Assembly (NCBI RefSeq): GCF_001544695.2
Contig: NZ_FCOM02000007.1
Location: forward strand, 1 to 64,000
Source of the DNA: Caballeronia arvi
Lineage (GTDB): Bacteria; Pseudomonadota; Gammaproteobacteria; Burkholderiales; Burkholderiaceae
Length of the DNA: 64,000 nucleotides
Direction: 5' to 3'
Shown here: positions 34,694 through 43,897 of the stretch, piece by piece
Position numbering within the stretch: position 1 is the stretch's first letter
Layout: each line of letters begins with the position of its first letter
Position numbers and translations under genes: made by a program
The notes under the pieces: model-generated
Told to the model about the DNA's origin: nothing
Databases searched by the model: none
What the model saw: the letters and a program-made list of their open reading frames with translations, nothing else

Positions 34694-36507
34694 TGGCGAA
34701 CACGCTACTCGCTGACGACACCGCGCAAGACCCGAGCGCCGACAAGCCGGCGCAGTCGGGTGGCAACGCGAAGCCGATCAAGACGCGCAAAGAACTGCAC
34801 TTGCAGCGCTGGTACGCGCTGAAGTCGGAACGCTCGTCGTGGATCCGCGAATGGAAAGAGATCAGCGAAGTGCTGCTGCCCCGCGCGGGGCGCTTCTTCG
34901 TTGAGGATCGCAACCGCGGCAACCGGCGCAACCAGAAGATCTTCGACTCGACGGCGACCAAGTCGCTGCGCGTGCTCGGCGCTGGCCTGATGGCGGGCGC
35001 CACGTCGCCGGCGCGGCCGTGGATCGCGCTGAAGACGCCGTACCGCGAACTCAATAAGAAGCAGGCCGTCAAGGTCTGGTGCGCCGAAGTCACGAAGCTG
35101 ATTCTCGACGTGTTCAACCGCTCGAACGTGTACCGCTCGCTGCATTCCATGTACGAGGAAATCGGCGCGTTCGGCACTGCGGTGTCGATCATCATGCAGG
35201 ATTTCAATGACGTGATCCGCATGTACCCGCTGACCGCGGGCGAGTACGCGATCTCGACGAACGACAAGGGCGAAGTCGACACGCTGTATCGCGAATTCCA
35301 ACTGACGGTCGCGCAACTCGTGAAGAAATTCGGATACGAGAACTGCAGCGAGAACGCACGCCGCATGTACGACAGCGGCAATCTCGACGTATGGCGCACG
35401 GTGCTGCACATCATCGAGCCGAACGAAGACCGCGACCCGAGCAAGTCCGACGCGCGCAACATGGCGTGGACGTCGACGTATCTCGAACTCGGCGGCTCGT
35501 CCGACTCGCAGCAGACGAGCAATCAGGCCACGACGGGCGGCGACAACGCGACGCTGTCGGTGTCCGGCTTCAAGAAATTCCGCGTCGTCGCGCCGCGATG
35601 GGCGACGTTCGGCGGCGACATCTACGGCAGCGGCCCCGCATCCGACGCGCTCGGCGACATTCGCCAGCTGCAGCACGAGCAGCTGCGCAAGGGCCAGGCC
35701 ATCGACAAGATGACGAACCCGCCCCTGCAGGCACCGACGTCGCTGAAGAATCACGACTTCGACGGCCTGCCGGGCGGTCTGTCCTACGTCGACAGCGCGA
35801 CGCCGCAGGGCGGAATCCGCACGCTGTACGACGTGAACCTGCGTCTCGACTATCTGCTGCAGGACATTCAGGACGTGCGCCAGCGCATCAAGAGCGCGTT
35901 CTACGAAGACTTGTTCCTGATGCTCGCGAACAACGTCAACTCGAACATGACGGCGACCGAAGTCGCCGAGCTGCACGAAGAAAAGATGCTGATGCTCGGA
36001 CCAGTGATCGAGCGCCTGCACGATGAACTGCTCAAGCCGCTCGTCGACGCGGCGTTCGACATTCTGGCCGAAGCCGGGTTGCTCCCGCCGCCGCCGCCTG
36101 ATCTGCAGGGCATGACGCTGCAAGTCGAGTTCATCTCGATCCTCGCGCAAGCCATGAAGCAGATCGGCACGAACTCGATCGACAAGTTCGTGATGGCGCT
36201 CGGCGGTATTGCGACGATGCAGATCAACGCCGGCCAGCAGCCGACCGTGATGGACAACTTCGACACCGACGGGTGGTACGAGACGTACGCCGACGCGCAG
36301 GGCGTCGACCCAGCGATCAACGTCGACCCCGACGAGCGCGACCAGGCGCGCGCCGCACGCGCGAAAGCGCAGCAGCAGGCACAGCAACAGGCGCAGATGC
36401 AGCAAGCCGCCGAGACGGCGAAGACGGCCGCGCAAGCGCCTACGCAAGGCGGTGCGAGCAATGTGCTGTCTGACGTGATGTCGAACCTGACCGGATACAC
36501 GCAGTGA
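34693..36507 (+). CDS. Portal (head-to-tail connector) protein, T7/BPP-1 type
   Basis: 604 aa. Family signature near the N-terminus: ERSSWIREWKEISEVLLPRA with GRFF, then KIFDSTATKSLRVLGAGLMA. The crown is made by Gln/Ala-rich C-terminal helices (AQQQAQQQAQMQQAAETAKT). It forms the dodecameric ring through which DNA is packed and ejected. It lies directly downstream of the terminase module; a 30-aa Cys-rich gene overlaps its stop codon. Confidence 0.93.
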   Translation: MANTLLADDTAQDPSADKPAQSGGNAKPIKTRKELHLQRWYALKSERSSWIREWKEISEVLLPRAGRFFVEDRNRGNRRNQKIFDSTATKSLRVLGAGLMAGATSPARPWIALKTPYRELNKKQAVKVWCAEVTKLILDVFNRSNVYRSLHSMYEEIGAFGTAVSIIMQDFNDVIRMYPLTAGEYAISTNDKGEVDTLYREFQLTVAQLVKKFGYENCSENARRMYDSGNLDVWRTVLHIIEPNEDRDPSKSDARNMAWTSTYLELGGSSDSQQTSNQATTGGDNATLSVSGFKKFRVVAPRWATFGGDIYGSGPASDALGDIRQLQHEQLRKGQAIDKMTNPPLQAPTSLKNHDFDGLPGGLSYVDSATPQGGIRTLYDVNLRLDYLLQDIQDVRQRIKSAFYEDLFLMLANNVNSNMTATEVAELHEEKMLMLGPVIERLHDELLKPLVDAAFDILAEAGLLPPPPPDLQGMTLQVEFISILAQAMKQIGTNSIDKFVMALGGIATMQINAGQQPTVMDNFDTDGWYETYADAQGVDPAINVDPDERDQARAARAKAQQQAQQQAQMQQAAETAKTAAQAPTQGGASNVLSDVMSNLTGYTQ

Positions 36508-36596
36508 AGCTCTATTACGCATATCGCTGTTGGTGGTGCGCTCGTGCACTCGAAGACGGCGAACGTTGTTGCCGCGTCGAGGACAAGCTCGACTAA
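36504..36596 (+). CDS. Tiny Cys-rich protein (30 aa)
   Basis: GTG at 36504 overlaps the portal TGA (GTGA), TAA at 36594-36596. The peptide VKLYYAYRCWWCARALEDGE continues RCC...; four Cys (CxxC and CC) could bind one zinc. The tight stop-start overlap and the absence of any other gene in this 100-bp space support translation. Function unknown. Confidence 0.5.
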   Translation: MKLYYAYRCWWCARALEDGERCCRVEDKLD

Positions 36597-36613
36597 CCGT
36601 CTAGGAGTTCGCC

Positions 36614-37762
36614 ATGCAGCCGCAGAAGTCCACCCGATCACCGCTCGACAACGACACGCTGACCGTCCGGCAAGACAATCAGCTAGTCGAGATCAAGCTG
36701 ACCGACTTGAAAGCGTGGCTGAACTCCACGAGCGGCTTGACGATCGGCGGACCGTCGAGCTTTTGGGGGATCAACGGGCATCTGACGTGGAACTGGTCAC
36801 CGAACGCTACGCCGTACATCAAAGCGAATTGGGCGATCGCCTGCCTGCGCATGCTCGAACTCGGGACCAAGGTGTACCGCAACGGGTACGGCTGGTCAGA
36901 AGATGGCACGACCGGCGCGATCACCGGCAGCGACGGCAATACCATCGTCGACTTCATCACGAACTACGCCGCACCGTGCGGCATTCAAGTCGCCCCGGTT
37001 CTGCTGATGACGTATTCACACCCGGCGATCACGAACGAGACGACGGCTTACGCATTCGGCCAGGCGCGCGGCATCGAAGCGGCAACGAAACTGCGCGGCC
37101 TTGTGCCTTGGTACGAGATCGCGAACGAGATCGAGACGTACGCGCTCGTCGGTCGCGGCGCGTGGCGCGGTGACTACGACGCCGCGAAGTTCGCCATTCT
37201 GCGCGGGCTGCTGCGTGGCACGGTGGCGGGCATCAAGTCGATTGACAACGTCACACCGATCATGGGACCGGGCGGAACGTGGATGCACACGGCGTTTCAC
37301 GACATGCTGCTGGCCGGCATGAACCCCGACGGCACGACCGGCGCGCCGAAGCTCGATTGGGATCTGACGTCGTGGCATTGGTACGTCTACAACTATCCGG
37401 GCAATGACGACATCGAAGTGCTCGCCGGGCAGTCAGGCGGGTTCAATATCCTGCAGCACCTGAAGGATTGGGGAAAGCCGATTTATCTGACCGAAGTCGG
37501 CGCACACAGCAGCAATTATTCGGGCGTCGAGCAAGACATTTCGAACGCGATCACCGGGAACTATCTGCTGACTCGCTTCTGGAATACCCGCAACACGTAC
37601 AACATCAAGCACGTGTCGCTGTACCAGCTCTTCGACGCGGCGAGCAACACGACGCCGAATACCGACGACGAAATGAAATTCGGCATGCTCTCGAACGATG
37701 GCGTGACTAAGAAGACGCGCTACACCGACTTTCAGAACTTCATCAAGCTGCACCAGCAATAG
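36614..37762 (+). CDS. GH-A-like glycoside hydrolase in capsid module
   Basis: 382 aa. After about 45 residues of phage-type leader (TVRQDNQLVEIKLTDLKAWL) comes a TIM-barrel glycosidase: INGHLTWNW, ACLRMLELGTKVYRNGYGW, acid/base Glu172 in WYEIANEIE, LTSWHWYVYN and nucleophile Glu294 in IYLTEVGAHSS. The Asn-Glu pair and strand-7 Glu define clan GH-A; it is closest in style to GH5/GH39-type enzymes. No signal peptide. The leader suggests virion attachment, so it may degrade exopolysaccharide or capsule during infection. Location between portal and scaffold is unusual. Confidence 0.7.
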   Translation: MQPQKSTRSPLDNDTLTVRQDNQLVEIKLTDLKAWLNSTSGLTIGGPSSFWGINGHLTWNWSPNATPYIKANWAIACLRMLELGTKVYRNGYGWSEDGTTGAITGSDGNTIVDFITNYAAPCGIQVAPVLLMTYSHPAITNETTAYAFGQARGIEAATKLRGLVPWYEIANEIETYALVGRGAWRGDYDAAKFAILRGLLRGTVAGIKSIDNVTPIMGPGGTWMHTAFHDMLLAGMNPDGTTGAPKLDWDLTSWHWYVYNYPGNDDIEVLAGQSGGFNILQHLKDWGKPIYLTEVGAHSSNYSGVEQDISNAITGNYLLTRFWNTRNTYNIKHVSLYQLFDAASNTTPNTDDEMKFGMLSNDGVTKKTRYTDFQNFIKLHQQ

Positions 37763-37807
37763 CCGACGCGCACATACCGCAAAACCGCGCCCGTATATTC
37801 GCGCGTC

Positions 37808-38143
37808 ATGAGCGATGAATTCAATCCGACCGATCTCACAGCAATCGACGAGCAGCGCGCTGCGGCGCGCGAGCAGTCGCGCTTTGAGGCTGCGGTCGAA
37901 CTCGATGACATTCGCTGGCTCATGAGCGGCAAGCGTGGCCGTCGTTTCGTGTGGCGCCTGCTCGGCGACGCACGGCTGTACCAGCAGTCGTTCGACGGCA
38001 ACACCAACTGGTCGATTTTCAACGAAGGGAAACGCAGCATTGCGCTACGACTCGTTGCTCAGATCCATTCGATCGAGAACGGCGCCGAGCTCTACGCGCA
38101 GATGGCGACCGAAGCGAAGGTAAAGGAAAAACCAAATGGCTGA
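37808..38143 (+). CDS. Bbp19-like phage protein
   Basis: 111 aa. RWLMSGKRGRRFVWRLLGDA followed by YQQSFDGNTNWSIFNEGKRS is the hallmark of the Bbp19 family, named after Bordetella phage BPP-1, which is encoded between portal and scaffold genes. Its role in the virion is unknown. It overlaps the scaffold gene by eight bases. Confidence 0.8.
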   Translation: MSDEFNPTDLTAIDEQRAAAREQSRFEAAVELDDIRWLMSGKRGRRFVWRLLGDARLYQQSFDGNTNWSIFNEGKRSIALRLVAQIHSIENGAELYAQMATEAKVKEKPNG

Positions 38144-38813
38144 CCCCATCACTGAAGGCCAGACGGAAACCACGGCGACGACGGCCAGCGACGCGGCAAG
38201 CCCCGCGAGCGCACCGGCAAGCCAAGCAGCGACCCCGGCAACGCAACCGGCTGAAGGCGCGACGCTGCTCGACGGCGCGGCCGACAAGCCCGCCGAAGGC
38301 GAAGCAGCGAAGGAAGGCGACAAGCCTACTGAAGCCGCAAAGCCGGTCGAGTACACCGACTTCAAGGTGCCCGAAGGCGTGAAGCTGGAAGGCGAAGCGT
38401 TCGACGAATTGAAGGCGTACGCGAAAGAGAAGGGTCTTTCGCAGGAAGACGCGCAGAAGCTCGTCGATCTCGGCGTGAAGCAGGCGCGGGAATTCAATTC
38501 CCGCATCGCCGATCACGTGAAGACGCAAACCGCCGAGTGGGCGAAGCAGGCGCAGACGGACAAGGAATTCGGCGGCGACAAGCTGCCCGAGAACCTGGCC
38601 GCGGCGAAGCAAGCGCTCGATCAATTCGGCTCGCCGGAACTGAAGTCGCTGCTGAACGAAAGCGGGCTTGGCAATCACCCGGAAGTCATCCGGTTCATGG
38701 TCAAGGCCGGCAAGGCAATCAGTGAAGACGGCCGCATTGTGACGGGCGCAGCAGGCCAGAAGGACCGCAACGCGACCCCGATCGAAAACCGTCTCTATCC
38801 GAACCAGAAATAA
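38136..38813 (+). CDS. Capsid scaffolding protein
   Basis: 225 aa. A long Ala/Thr/Glu-rich, acidic N-terminal half (about residues 1-70), then YTDFKVPEGVKLEGEAFDEL and a helical C-terminal half that should bind coat protein (AKQALDQFGSPELKSLLNES). Position directly before the major capsid gene and the composition both fit a scaffold that is lost before DNA packaging. Confidence 0.8.
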   Translation: MADPITEGQTETTATTASDAASPASAPASQAATPATQPAEGATLLDGAADKPAEGEAAKEGDKPTEAAKPVEYTDFKVPEGVKLEGEAFDELKAYAKEKGLSQEDAQKLVDLGVKQAREFNSRIADHVKTQTAEWAKQAQTDKEFGGDKLPENLAAAKQALDQFGSPELKSLLNESGLGNHPEVIRFMVKAGKAISEDGRIVTGAAGQKDRNATPIENRLYPNQK

Positions 38814-38825
38814 GGGGCATACATC

Positions 38826-39857
38826 ATGGCCGTACTTGGCACGAAGAACCCGACGCTGCTCGACGCTGCGAAATCGCTCGACCCGGACGGCAGCACCGCT
38901 GACGTCGTCGAGCTGCTGAATCAAACGAACGAAATTCTGCTCGACGCAACCTTCATCGAAGGCAACCTGCCGACCGGTCACCGCACCACGGTCCGCACCG
39001 GCTTGCCGACCGTCGTGTGGCGCCGTCTGTACGGTGGCGTGCCGGCGAGCAAGTCGACCCGCGCGCAAGTCGACGAGGCTTGCGGCCTGCTCGAAGCACG
39101 CAACGAAATCGACGTGAAGGTCGCAGCGCTGAACGGCAATACCGCAGCATTCCGTCTGTCGGAAGCCAGCGCGTTCCTCGAATCGATGAACGAGACGATG
39201 GCCTCGACGCTGATCTACGGCGACACGCAAGTGAACGCCGAGCGCTTCACCGGCCTTGCGCCGCGCTTCGGTGCGATCTCGGGCGCGGCGAACGCGAACA
39301 ACGTGATCGACTGCGGCGGCACCGGCTCGGCGAACACGTCGATGTGGCTCGTGACGTGGGGCGATCAGACGCTGCACGGCATTTTCCCGAAGGGCTCGAA
39401 GGCCGGCATCATCCACCAGGATCTCGGCGAAATCGACGCGTTCGACGCGAACAACAACCGTTTCCGCGCCGTCGCTGACCGCTGGGAATGGAACTGCGGT
39501 ATTGCGCTGAAGGATTGGCGCTACATCGTGCGCGCCGCGAACATCGACACGACCGTGCTCACCACGAGCTCGAACGCGCCGACGTTCCCCGGCACCGGCA
39601 CGACGAGCAGCGGTACGCCGACCGATCTGATCCAGACGATGATCCGCATGACCGCGCGTATCCCACGTCAGGGTATGGGCCGTCAGGTGTTCTACGTCAA
39701 CCGCACGATCGGCGAAATGCTGCGTGTGCAGGCGCTGAACAAGTCGCAGAACGCGCTGAGCGTCAGCGAAGCACAAGGCCAGATCACGACGTCGTTCCTC
39801 GGTATCCCGATCCGTATCGTCGACTCGATCCTGTCGACCGAAGGCCGCGTCGTCTAA
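38826..39857 (+). CDS. Major capsid protein
   Basis: 343 aa. MAVLGTKNPTLLDAAKSLDP, then LPTVVWRRLYGGVPASKSTR, ESMNETMASTLIYGDTQVNA and the C-terminal RQVFYVNRTIGEMLRVQALN match the coat proteins of BPP-1/Bcep22-like podoviruses (HK97-type fold expected). It follows the scaffold gene after 12 bp and precedes a cement-like protein. Confidence 0.92.
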   Translation: MAVLGTKNPTLLDAAKSLDPDGSTADVVELLNQTNEILLDATFIEGNLPTGHRTTVRTGLPTVVWRRLYGGVPASKSTRAQVDEACGLLEARNEIDVKVAALNGNTAAFRLSEASAFLESMNETMASTLIYGDTQVNAERFTGLAPRFGAISGAANANNVIDCGGTGSANTSMWLVTWGDQTLHGIFPKGSKAGIIHQDLGEIDAFDANNNRFRAVADRWEWNCGIALKDWRYIVRAANIDTTVLTTSSNAPTFPGTGTTSSGTPTDLIQTMIRMTARIPRQGMGRQVFYVNRTIGEMLRVQALNKSQNALSVSEAQGQITTSFLGIPIRIVDSILSTEGRVV

Positions 39858-39923
39858 GCGTATCCGCAGAACGCGAGCCGCTTCGGCGGCTTGCTCTGTT
39901 CACAGAACATAGGAGCAGCAACC

Positions 39924-40379
39924 ATGATCCTCGATCAACAAAGCTTGTTCTCGGATGCGCAGGCGATCACCGCGTCGGCCAATTCGAGCAACGTCATCGA
40001 CACGCTGCCCGGCGGTCAAAACACGAAGTCCGGCATCGGCGACGGCGAAGACATCACCCTGTTCGCGCAAGTCGGCTCGGCGAACTTCGCCACGCTCACG
40101 TCACTGAATATCCAGCTCGTGTCTGCCGATGACGCAGCGCTGACGACGAACCCCATCACGCATTACGACAGCGGCGCGATCCCGGTCGCATCGCTGACCG
40201 CCAAGGCGCGCCTCGTCGGCATCGACGTACCGTTCGGTAAGTTCCGTCGCTACGTCGGTCTGAAGTATGTCGTGACCGGTTCGAATGCCACCGCGGGCTC
40301 AATCACCGCCGGCCTCGTGAAGGACATGCAGACGATCAACGGCACGGTCGATTACGCGAAGGGCTTCACCGTCGCGTAA
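39924..40379 (+). CDS. Capsid decoration/cement-like protein
   Basis: 151 aa from ATG at 39924 with aggagc upstream. Beta-rich (DITLFAQVGSANFATLTSLN, GKFRRYVGLKYVVTGSNATA), like the Bbp16-type proteins that follow capsid genes in BPP-1-like phages and stabilise the head. Followed by a UUCG hairpin. Confidence 0.75.
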   Translation: MILDQQSLFSDAQAITASANSSNVIDTLPGGQNTKSGIGDGEDITLFAQVGSANFATLTSLNIQLVSADDAALTTNPITHYDSGAIPVASLTAKARLVGIDVPFGKFRRYVGLKYVVTGSNATAGSITAGLVKDMQTINGTVDYAKGFTVA

Positions 40380-40384
40380 CGTGC

Positions 40385-40404
40385 AGCCGGGCTTCGGCCC
40401 GGCT
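40385..40404 (+). terminator. UUCG hairpin after the capsid block
   Basis: AGCCGGGC-TTCG-GCCCGGCT: perfect 8-bp stem with the very stable UUCG tetraloop, followed by ctctctta rather than a full T run. Likely partial termination or 3'-end protection of the abundant capsid mRNA. Confidence 0.6.
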
Positions 40405-40425
40405 CTCTTACTTGGAGCGTAAAGC

Positions 40426-40644
40426 ATGGGTATCAAAGTCATCGCGACCGCGCAGGGTTACCACGGCCAGTTCCGCGAAGTCGGCGACGAGTTCGAAGTC
40501 GAGAACGAAGAAGCGTTTTCCGACAAGTGGATGGAAAAGCTCGACGGCAAGCGCACGAAGCGCATCGCGGGTTCGCAAGCACAGACCACTGGCAACAACC
40601 CGATCGGCGGCGCAAGCCGCGACGTGACTAGCGATCTGGTCTAA
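40426..40644 (+). CDS. Small phage protein after capsid genes (72 aa)
   Basis: MGIKVIATAQGYHGQFREVG then DEFEVENEEAFSDKWMEKLD: a small beta domain, similar to short proteins encoded after the capsid in related podoviruses. Good Shine-Dalgarno (ttggagcg). No defined function. Confidence 0.65.
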   Translation: MGIKVIATAQGYHGQFREVGDEFEVENEEAFSDKWMEKLDGKRTKRIAGSQAQTTGNNPIGGASRDVTSDLV

Positions 40645-40667
40645 GCGGCTCGCGCATAGGTGAGTAC

Positions 40668-40698
40668 AAACGGGAGCCCGAGCGGTTCCCGTTTTTGT
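40668..40698 (+). terminator. Intrinsic terminator inside late region
   Basis: AAACGGGA (40668-40675), loop, TCCCGTTT (40687-40694) and continuing T-rich tail. It separates the capsid block from the tail genes; the next start codon is only 15 bp on, so tail genes must be read by antitermination or partial read-through. Confidence 0.75.
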
Positions 40699-40712
40699 TT
40701 GAGGGTTTCGAT

Positions 40713-41372
40713 ATGGCTAGCGCCGTTGATATCTGCAATCTCGCGCTCGGTCACCTTGGCGACGACGCCACGGTGTCGAGCATCAGCCCGCCGGAGGGCA
40801 GCTCGCAGGCCGAGCATTGCCAGCGCTTCTATCCGATCGCGCGCGATCTGTGCCTCGAAGCGCACGAGTGGGGGTTCGCAACGACGCGCGCTACGCTCGC
40901 CGCGCTGTCGAACACGCCCCCGCCGGGCTTCACATACGTGTATCAGCTTCCGTCCGACTGCCGCAACATCGTCGATCTAGTCGATCCGAATGCGGTGAGC
41001 GACTTCCATTGCGTTGATTACGGTCAGCACTGGCACGGCTTCGATCAGGAACCTGTGCCGTACGAGCTCGAAACGCTCGCCGACGGCACGCAGGTCATTT
41101 ACACGAACCTGGCCGGCGCGCAACTGCGCTATATCCGCGGCGTGACCGACACGACCAAGTTCAGTGCGCAGTTCGTCGACGCGCTCGCGTGGCTGCTCGC
41201 CGCCTATCTCGCCGGGCCTGTTATCAAGGGCGACACCGGCATGCAAGTCGGGCAAGCCATGATGCGCGCCTTTATCGGCAGCATCTCGCAAGCGAAAACC
41301 AGCGACGCCAATAACCGGCGCCGTTCCCGCGCGCAGTCCGAGCGCAACCCGTCTTGGATCGCGAACCGATAA
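40713..41372 (+). CDS. Tail tube / head-completion adaptor, gp11-like
   Basis: 219 aa from ATG at 40713 (Shine-Dalgarno gaggg). ASAVDICNLALGHLGDDATV, CQRFYPIARDLCLEAHEWGF, then PPGFTYVYQLPSDC match the tail tubular protein A family of T7-type podoviruses. It connects portal to nozzle. It overlaps the next gene by one base. Confidence 0.85.
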   Translation: MASAVDICNLALGHLGDDATVSSISPPEGSSQAEHCQRFYPIARDLCLEAHEWGFATTRATLAALSNTPPPGFTYVYQLPSDCRNIVDLVDPNAVSDFHCVDYGQHWHGFDQEPVPYELETLADGTQVIYTNLAGAQLRYIRGVTDTTKFSAQFVDALAWLLAAYLAGPVIKGDTGMQVGQAMMRAFIGSISQAKTSDANNRRRSRAQSERNPSWIANR

Positions 41373-43438
41373 TGCCAAATGTCCGCAACCTATCGCGCTC
41401 GTTCGCGGCCGGCGAGATCACGCCCGAGCTATTCGGGCGCGTCGATCTCGATCAGTTTCAGACCGGGCTCGCGACGTGCCGCAATTTCATCACGCTCCCG
41501 CACGGCCCCGCCGCGAATCGGCCCGGCTTCGCCTTCGTGCTCGCGACGAAGAACAGCGCGACACGCAGTCGCCTGATCCCGTTCTCGTACAGCACGACGC
41601 AGACGATGGTGCTGGAATTCGGCTCGAACTATATCCGGTTCCACACGCAGGGCGAGACGCTGCTCACGACTGACGGCACAGCCTATTACGAAGTCGCGAC
41701 ACCTTACGGCGAAGCGGATCTGTTCGATTTGCACTATGTTCAGTCTGCCGATGTGCTGACGATCACGCACCCGAGCTATCCGCCGAAGGAACTGCGCCGG
41801 CTCGGCGCGTCGAATTGGACGCTCACCGATATCAGCTTCGTGTCGTCGATGGCGGCGCCCGGCACGCCGACCGCGACCGCGACGCACGGTTCGACGGGCA
41901 CGCCGGTGTACATCGACTATTTCTACTGCGTCACTGCGCTCGCCGCGAACACGCTAGAAGAATCGCTCGCTTCGCCCGTTGCGTCGTGCAACAACGATCT
42001 GACGCTGTCGGGCTATACGAACGCCGTTACGTGGCCCGCCGTCGCGGGCGCGGCGCGATACAACGTGTACCGCAAATACCAGGGCATCTTCGCGTTCATC
42101 GGTCAGACGGAAGATCTGTCGATCACTGACAACAATATCGAACCCGACACCGGCACGACGCCGCCCGAGCTGGCGAACCCGTTCAGCGGCGCGGGCAGTT
42201 ACCCAGCGGCGGTCGGCTACCACCAGCAGCGCCGCGTGTTCGCCAGTACGACCAATCTGCCGCAAACCGTCTGGATGACGCGCACCGGCACCGAGTCGAA
42301 CCTGTCGATGTCGACACCGTCGCGCGACACCGACGCGCTGAACTATCGCATCGCCGCGCGCGAAGCGAACACGATCCGTCATGTCGTGCCGCTGTCCGAG
42401 CTTGTGCTGCTCACATCGAGCGCCGAATGGGCGGTGACAGCGAACGGCTCAGCGACGCAGGCGATCACGCCGAGCACGCTGTCGGTGCAGCCTCAGGGGT
42501 ACACCGGTGCGTCGAATGTCGTGCCGGTCACGGTCAGCAACTCGCTGCTGTACGCGATGGCGATGGGCGGGCACGTCGGAGAAATGACGTACAACTACTA
42601 CGCCGGCGGGTACGTGACGCAGGACATCAGCGTCATGGCGCCGCACCTGTTCGACTTCAAGACGATCGCCGACATGGCGTACTCGAAGTCGCCGTACCCG
42701 ATTGTGTGGTGCGTTTCGTCTGACGGCACGCTGCTCGGCCTGACCTACTCACCCTCGCACAAGGTTTCGGCGTGGCATCACCACGACACCGACGGCACGT
42801 TCGAATCGGTGTGCGTCGTTACCGAAGGCGACGAGTCTGTGCTGTACGCGATCGTGCGCCGAAACATCAATGGCGCGCTGCTGCGCTATGTCGAGCGCAT
42901 GCACTCCCGCCAGGTCGACGTGCTGTCCGACAGCTTCTTTGTCGACTGCGGCGTGCTCGTGACCGGCTCGAATATTACGTCGGTCAGCGGGCTCGGTCAC
43001 ATCGAGGGTAAGACGGTCAGCATCCTCGTTGATGGCGCAGTGCAACCGCAGCAGACCGTCACAAACGGTACGGTCACGCTCGCGCACGCGGGCAGCGTTG
43101 TCGCGGTCGGCCTGCCGATCACTGGAGACCTGCAGACCCTGCCGTTCTCGTTCGCGACGGAAGCGTACGGGCAGGGGCGCGCGAAGAACGTGAACAAGAT
43201 CTGGATGCGCGTGCACAACTCGTCAGGAGTCTTCGCCGGCCCCTCGTTCGACAAGCTCACGCAGTTCAAGCAGCGCAAGACGGAACCGTACGGTACGCCG
43301 CCCGCAATGGTGACCGGCGAGATCGAGATCACGCTTTCGCCGTCGTGGCAACAGGATGGATCGGTGTGCGTTCGACAGACCGATCCGCTACCGCTGATCG
43401 TCGCGTCGATGACGATCGAAGCATCTATCGGGGGTTGA
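41372..43438 (+). CDS. Tail nozzle protein, gp12-like
   Basis: 688 aa. RNLSRSFAAGEITPELFGRV and CRNFITLPHGPAANRPGFAF are the conserved opening of podoviral nozzle proteins (tail tubular protein B type). The remainder is a large beta-propeller-like protein with Ig-like inserts (residues about 175-260 look like a fibronectin-type domain: VTWPAVAGAARYNVYRKYQG). It forms the distal tail tube to which tailspikes attach. Confidence 0.87.
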   Translation: MPNVRNLSRSFAAGEITPELFGRVDLDQFQTGLATCRNFITLPHGPAANRPGFAFVLATKNSATRSRLIPFSYSTTQTMVLEFGSNYIRFHTQGETLLTTDGTAYYEVATPYGEADLFDLHYVQSADVLTITHPSYPPKELRRLGASNWTLTDISFVSSMAAPGTPTATATHGSTGTPVYIDYFYCVTALAANTLEESLASPVASCNNDLTLSGYTNAVTWPAVAGAARYNVYRKYQGIFAFIGQTEDLSITDNNIEPDTGTTPPELANPFSGAGSYPAAVGYHQQRRVFASTTNLPQTVWMTRTGTESNLSMSTPSRDTDALNYRIAAREANTIRHVVPLSELVLLTSSAEWAVTANGSATQAITPSTLSVQPQGYTGASNVVPVTVSNSLLYAMAMGGHVGEMTYNYYAGGYVTQDISVMAPHLFDFKTIADMAYSKSPYPIVWCVSSDGTLLGLTYSPSHKVSAWHHHDTDGTFESVCVVTEGDESVLYAIVRRNINGALLRYVERMHSRQVDVLSDSFFVDCGVLVTGSNITSVSGLGHIEGKTVSILVDGAVQPQQTVTNGTVTLAHAGSVVAVGLPITGDLQTLPFSFATEAYGQGRAKNVNKIWMRVHNSSGVFAGPSFDKLTQFKQRKTEPYGTPPAMVTGEIEITLSPSWQQDGSVCVRQTDPLPLIVASMTIEASIGG

Positions 43439-43897
43439 ATGGCAAAGCTGATCGTGCGCGAGATCCGCGAAGGGGACGTCGAGCACATCGCCGCGCATCT
43501 GCGGCCGGCGGATCTCGACGAAGTGGAAGCGGGCACCGGCGCGCGCGACGCGCTCGCGGTGCTGCGTGCGGGCGTTGACGCGTCGTCGCCGTGCTGGACG
43601 ATCGAGGTCAGCGGCGAACCCGCTGGCGTTTTCGGTGCTTCGCCGACAGATGGCGTCGGCGGGGTGTGGATGCTCGGCACTGCCGCGCTCGAGCGCGCGC
43701 CGAAGCAACTCACGAAGCTCGGGCGCACATACGTCAGGCGTATGGCTGAACAATACGGCACGCTGATGAACTTCGTCGACGCGCGAAACGTCAAGTCTAT
43801 CCACTGGCTCACACGGCTCGGCTTCACGGTCGAACAGAGCACAACGCCGTACGGCGTGCTCGGCTTACCGTTTCACCGATTCGGGATGAAAAAATAA
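43439..43897 (+). CDS. Gp13-like internal virion protein, GNAT fold
   Basis: 152 aa. VREIREGDVEHIAAHLRPAD then an acetyltransferase-like core ending NVKSIHWLTRLGFTVEQ. This is the T7 gp13/DUF2833 pattern: a GNAT relative encoded at the start of the ejection-protein block. Whether it keeps acetyltransferase activity is unknown. It starts immediately after the nozzle stop. Confidence 0.78.
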   Translation: MAKLIVREIREGDVEHIAAHLRPADLDEVEAGTGARDALAVLRAGVDASSPCWTIEVSGEPAGVFGASPTDGVGGVWMLGTAALERAPKQLTKLGRTYVRRMAEQYGTLMNFVDARNVKSIHWLTRLGFTVEQSTTPYGVLGLPFHRFGMKK

